Below are positions 14,349 through 16,476 of a DNA stretch of 16,476 nucleotides, in pieces; positions within the stretch are counted from its first letter, which is position 1; every line of letters starts with the position of its first letter. The translations under genes were made by a program, and so were the position numbers. Source of the stretch: Nitrospirae bacterium CG1_02_44_142 (GTDB taxonomy: Bacteria; Nitrospirota; Thermodesulfovibrionia; Thermodesulfovibrionales; UBA1546). The notes below the pieces were generated by a model. It saw nothing but the letters and a program-made list of their open reading frames with translations, did not search any database and had not been told where the DNA came from. The stretch is taken from NCBI GenBank assembly GCA_001871685.1, contig MNVK01000103.1, positions 1 to 16,476 on the forward strand. Reading direction: 5' to 3'.

Positions 14349-15545
14349 TTAAGAACACTGAAACCACGTTCTAACAACAAACTTATCCCTTTTATAAGAC
14401 TTATCACCACCGTATACTACAACTCCGGTTTCAGAGATGTTGCCTTTTAATGACATATAGTATCTCAATCCATTGAAAAATGAATCTGCAATTGTCTCGC
14501 CTGATTTTATCTCAACAGGTATAAGCTTTTTGCCTGTGTCAATTACTAAGTCCACCTCATGCCCTGTTCTGTCACGCCAGTAATAGAGCGGTGGAATCTC
14601 GCCTATATGAGAAAATGCCTTGTATAACTCTGATACAATAAAGCTCTCAAATATCGACCCTTTTAATGCGTGCGTTACTATATCCTCAGGTTGCCTTATT
14701 CTCAGGAGATAACACAGCAGTCCTGAATCAAGGAAATATAACTTTGGACTTTTTATAATCCTCTTTGAGAAATTTGCATAGTGAGGCTGCAGCAGATATA
14801 CAATGAATCCGGCCTGTAAGACTGAGAGCCATTGTCTGGCTGTTGTATGGGAGATGCCGCAATCTGATGCAAGCGACGAGAGATTGAGTAATTGTCCTGT
14901 TCTTCCGGCACATAACCTGACAAATGCCTGAAATGCATTAAGATTGCCGATGTTTATGATATCTCTTACATCCCTCTCAACATACGTTCTGTAATATGCA
15001 GAGAGCCAGTCATGGGCATCGAGACCCTTGTCATGAATCCTCGGATAAAATCCCTGATAAAGTATTGCCGCAAGGTTAAATAAAGGCTGCTTTTTTGTTT
15101 CAGGCTGAAGGTCAAAGGCATACGGGTTAAGCGGTTTTCTTTTGGTTAATTCAGCGATGCTGAATGGCAGAAGATATGTGATTGCGGTTCTCCCCGCAAG
15201 TGTCTGGCTTACCTTAGCCATTAAATGGAACTGCTGCGAACCTGTAAGAATGAATTTTCCGGGAAAGCCATTTCTGTCGACAATGCCCTGTATATATGAA
15301 AGCAGTTGAGGTGTTTTCTGAATCTCATCAAGGATGACTCCTTTTGCAAATCTCCTCAAAAAACCTTTTGGATCACTCAGGGCAAACTCCTTCTCATCAG
15401 GGTCTTCGAGTGTAATATAGTCGTGACGATTGAAGACCATTCGGGCAAGGGTTGTTTTGCCTGATTGTCTCGGCCCCATAATTGAGATGACAGGAAACTG
15501 CTTTGCAAGCAGAACAAGCTTTTCTGCGAGTGTCCTTTTTATCAT
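14349..15545 (-). CDS. AAA ATPase with DUF4143-type C-terminal domain
   Basis: The 398-residue protein has an AAA_14 ATPase domain: Walker A GPRQSGKT (24-31), Walker B VILDEIQ (70-76), and TGSQ (101-104) as sensor. A helix-turn-helix-like segment lies at about 218-245 (LSSLASDCGISHTTARQWLS). The C-terminal part shows E300, D332 (GHEVDLVID) and E345-x-K347 (PVEIKSG), a PD-(D/E)xK nuclease-like arrangement common in DUF4143 proteins. Function in the family is largely unknown; such genes are common in mobile and accessory regions. The gene is convergent to the helicase (21 bp gap), flanked by the 43 bp direct repeat, and driven by its own near-perfect promoter with almost no leader. The start at 15545 has no Shine-Dalgarno, consistent with leaderless translation. 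Confidence 0.92.
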   Translation of the reverse strand: MIKRTLAEKLVLLAKQFPVISIMGPRQSGKTTLARMVFNRHDYITLEDPDEKEFALSDPKGFLRRFAKGVILDEIQKTPQLLSYIQGIVDRNGFPGKFILTGSQQFHLMAKVSQTLAGRTAITYLLPFSIAELTKRKPLNPYAFDLQPETKKQPLFNLAAILYQGFYPRIHDKGLDAHDWLSAYYRTYVERDVRDIINIGNLNAFQAFVRLCAGRTGQLLNLSSLASDCGISHTTARQWLSVLQAGFIVYLLQPHYANFSKRIIKSPKLYFLDSGLLCYLLRIRQPEDIVTHALKGSIFESFIVSELYKAFSHIGEIPPLYYWRDRTGHEVDLVIDTGKKLIPVEIKSGETIADSFFNGLRYYMSLKGNISETGVVVYGGDKSYKRDKFVVRTWFQCS

Positions 15546-15551
15546 GAGGCT

Positions 15552-15579
15552 ATTATAAGCATTGAAGGGTAGCTTGTCA
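15552..15579 (-). promoter_or_regulatory. Full-consensus sigma70-type promoter of the DUF4143 ATPase
   Basis: On the minus strand TTGACA (15579-15574) is followed after exactly 17 bp by TATAAT (15557-15552), both perfect. Only six bases separate the -10 box from the ATG at 15545, so the predicted transcript begins at or next to the start codon and would be leaderless. Confidence 0.85.
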
Positions 15580-15602
15580 AATTGAAAGTTAAACTTTCAA
15601 TT
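15580..15602. promoter_or_regulatory. 23 bp palindrome abutting the -35 box, candidate operator
   Basis: AATTGAAAGT (15580-15589) and ACTTTCAATT (15593-15602) are perfect 10 bp arms around TAA. The palindrome touches the -35 hexamer of the ATPase promoter without a gap, and lies 8 bp from direct repeat copy 2. Symmetry and position suggest a binding site for a dimeric regulator, possibly the ATPase through its HTH segment; that is inference. An element end is the other reading. Confidence 0.6.
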
Positions 15603-15610
15603 AGCCATAA

Positions 15611-15653
15611 CCATTGGATAAAGAAAGAGCGAAGTTTTTATTGGAGAGATGGG
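15611..15653 (+). repeat. Direct repeat copy 2, a detached copy of the helicase 3' end
   Basis: This is the partner of 14277-14319, 41 of 43 bases identical. In the helicase frame it reads LDKERAKFLLERWVR followed by a stop, so it is a recognisable C-terminal fragment with no gene in front of it. It is either the original helicase terminus displaced by an insertion, or a duplicated scar. Confidence 0.85.
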
Positions 15654-15701
15654 TAAGATAGAGAATGTGCCGTCAACAGGTTGTCGGCTGCTTTGTGATA
15701 T

Positions 15702-15917
15702 TTAAGATAGAGCTTTAAGTTGTTTTTCATATTTGTTAATATCAAACGTTAAATGGGGGAAGTTCATTTCTGTACTGGTAACCTTGCTGTTGTGATATCG
15801 GGCGAAATGTAGCAATTTGGACAACTCCTTCGCATTGTTGAAGTTGCTCTCTAAATTGAGTGTGATACCTTCTTTTCCCTTTTCCCTGACAGAACCTTTG
15901 CCTTTTGTAAGTTTCAT
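15702..15917 (-). CDS. Small hypothetical protein
   Basis: A 71-residue ORF, basic at the N-terminus (MKLTKGKGSVREKGKEG), then a mixed helical-looking part with no membrane segment or known motif. I do not recognise it. It follows the toxin gene by 35 bp on the same strand, so it could be a third gene of the toxin-antitoxin transcript, but there is only a weak ribosome site, and a small hairpin (GGTAT/ATACC, 15936-15951) lies between them. It may equally be a fragment or a chance frame. Confidence 0.4.
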   Translation of the reverse strand: MKLTKGKGSVREKGKEGITLNLESNFNNAKELSKLLHFARYHNSKVTSTEMNFPHLTFDINKYEKQLKALS

Positions 15918-15952
15918 CTGCTTATCGAACTCTACGGTATTTTTTTATACCT

Positions 15953-16231
15953 TTAATAACTATCTTTACGGGAATCGGCCGCTATCATGTAAACCATTCT
16001 TTCCTTCTCATTGATTTCATAAAAAAATCTGTAGTCCCCTATCCTGTAACGCCAGGTATCGGGCTTATAGTTTTTTAATTTCTTGATATTTTTCCCGAAA
16101 TACGGGTTGTTACGCAATTGTGGATATACATACTCCAATAATTTCTTCCTGAGCTTTTCACCCTGCCCCTCGAAATCCTGTGTCAGGTCTCCAAGAAACT
16201 GTTCAGTCTCAAAAATTCTGTATTTATCCAA
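15953..16231 (-). CDS. RelE/ParE-superfamily toxin
   Basis: The 92-residue protein has the RelE-fold pattern: an N-terminal strand (YRIFETEQFLGDL), two helices with basic residues (GEKLRKKLLEYVYPQLR), a KKLKNYKPDTWRYRIGDYRF segment and YEINEKERMVYMIAADSRKDSY at the end. The R61/R63 pair and the terminal SRKDSY match residues used for mRNA binding and cleavage in RelE-type toxins. The start overlaps the antitoxin gene by 8 bp, the usual coupled order (antitoxin first). The target, ribosome-bound mRNA or gyrase, cannot be decided from sequence. Confidence 0.88.
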   Translation of the reverse strand: MDKYRIFETEQFLGDLTQDFEGQGEKLRKKLLEYVYPQLRNNPYFGKNIKKLKNYKPDTWRYRIGDYRFFYEINEKERMVYMIAADSRKDSY

Positions 16232-16466
16232 TCAGGTTGCCCTTTCTCATTTTTGCGTGGCTATGCCCCTTCTCAAGCTTTTTAAGCAGCTTTGTATTTG
16301 AAAATATCTCTTTCATTTCAAAGTCATCAACAAGCATATCTTCATCCAGTTTTTTTAAGGCGAGTGTTTCTATCAGATTGGACATGCTTCTGTGTTCTTC
16401 GCTTGCAGCATTGCTGAATTTCTTGTAAATTTCATCTTCTAACCGTAAAGTTATCGTTTTTGGCAT
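16224..16466 (-). CDS. Ribbon-helix-helix (CopG-type) antitoxin
   Basis: The 80-residue protein starts with a typical RHH DNA-binding region: a strand (KTITLRLEDE), helix A (IYKKFSNAASEEHR) and helix B (SMSNLIETLALKKL). The C-terminal half is acidic, then basic (about 40-80), and should wrap the toxin. It precedes and overlaps the RelE-type toxin gene by 8 bp. As in other RHH/RelE systems it likely represses its own promoter, which would lie beyond the window edge. A GGGAAAG stretch before the ATG could serve as ribosome site. Confidence 0.85.
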   Translation of the reverse strand: MPKTITLRLEDEIYKKFSNAASEEHRSMSNLIETLALKKLDEDMLVDDFEMKEIFSNTKLLKKLEKGHSHAKMRKGNLIG

Positions 16467-16476
16467 TTGCTTTCCC

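Noticed and set aside
14277..15653. Insertion sequence or transposon
   Set aside because: No transposase is encoded, the direct repeats are too long for a target-site duplication, and no terminal inverted repeats are visible at the two ends.

Overview
The window reads as a chromosomal segment of an anaerobic, cytochrome-rich bacterium. The mix of a multihaem c-type cytochrome/NrfD redox operon, ordinary housekeeping genes and many short GC-rich palindromes fits a Nitrospirota (Thermodesulfovibrionia-like) or deltaproteobacterial genome. This is inference; the window has no rRNA or other phylogenetic marker.

Layout. (1) 1-2207, minus strand: purM, an M23 peptidase and a bactofilin cut by the window edge are packed head to tail (8 bp overlap, then a 3 bp gap), coupling a purine gene to a cell-shape pair. 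(2) 2350-6017, plus strand: a consensus sigma70-like promoter precedes an 11-haem membrane-anchored cytochrome, a 4-haem cytochrome, a Tat-exported 4x[4Fe-4S] protein and an NrfD/HybB-type quinone-interacting membrane protein. No molybdopterin or other catalytic subunit lies in the operon, so it looks like a self-contained electron conduit between the quinone pool and the periplasm. (3) 6147-8930, minus strand: a two-gene chromate-transporter-family pair, then a small exported protein and an ICMT-like membrane protein with a histidine-rich C-terminal extension. Two strong palindromes (7236-7261, 7295-7324) separate the two groups. (4) 9023-14327, plus strand: surE, a COG2509-type FAD dehydrogenase, pcm and a YprA/MrfA-type DEAD helicase, mostly maintenance and repair functions. 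(5) 14277-16476: an AAA ATPase of the DUF4143 class on the minus strand, bracketed by a 43 bp direct repeat of the helicase 3' end, then a small unknown ORF and a RHH/RelE-type toxin-antitoxin pair.

Most striking are: the direct repeat around the DUF4143 ATPase, which suggests insertion at, or duplication of, the helicase 3' end; the near-perfect promoter and 23 bp palindrome in front of that ATPase, with almost no leader; and palindromic repeats that sit inside reading frames (helicase interior, purM and surE C-terminal tails). No RNA genes, CRISPR array or intact transposon were seen, and no gene-free stretch exceeds 300 bp.
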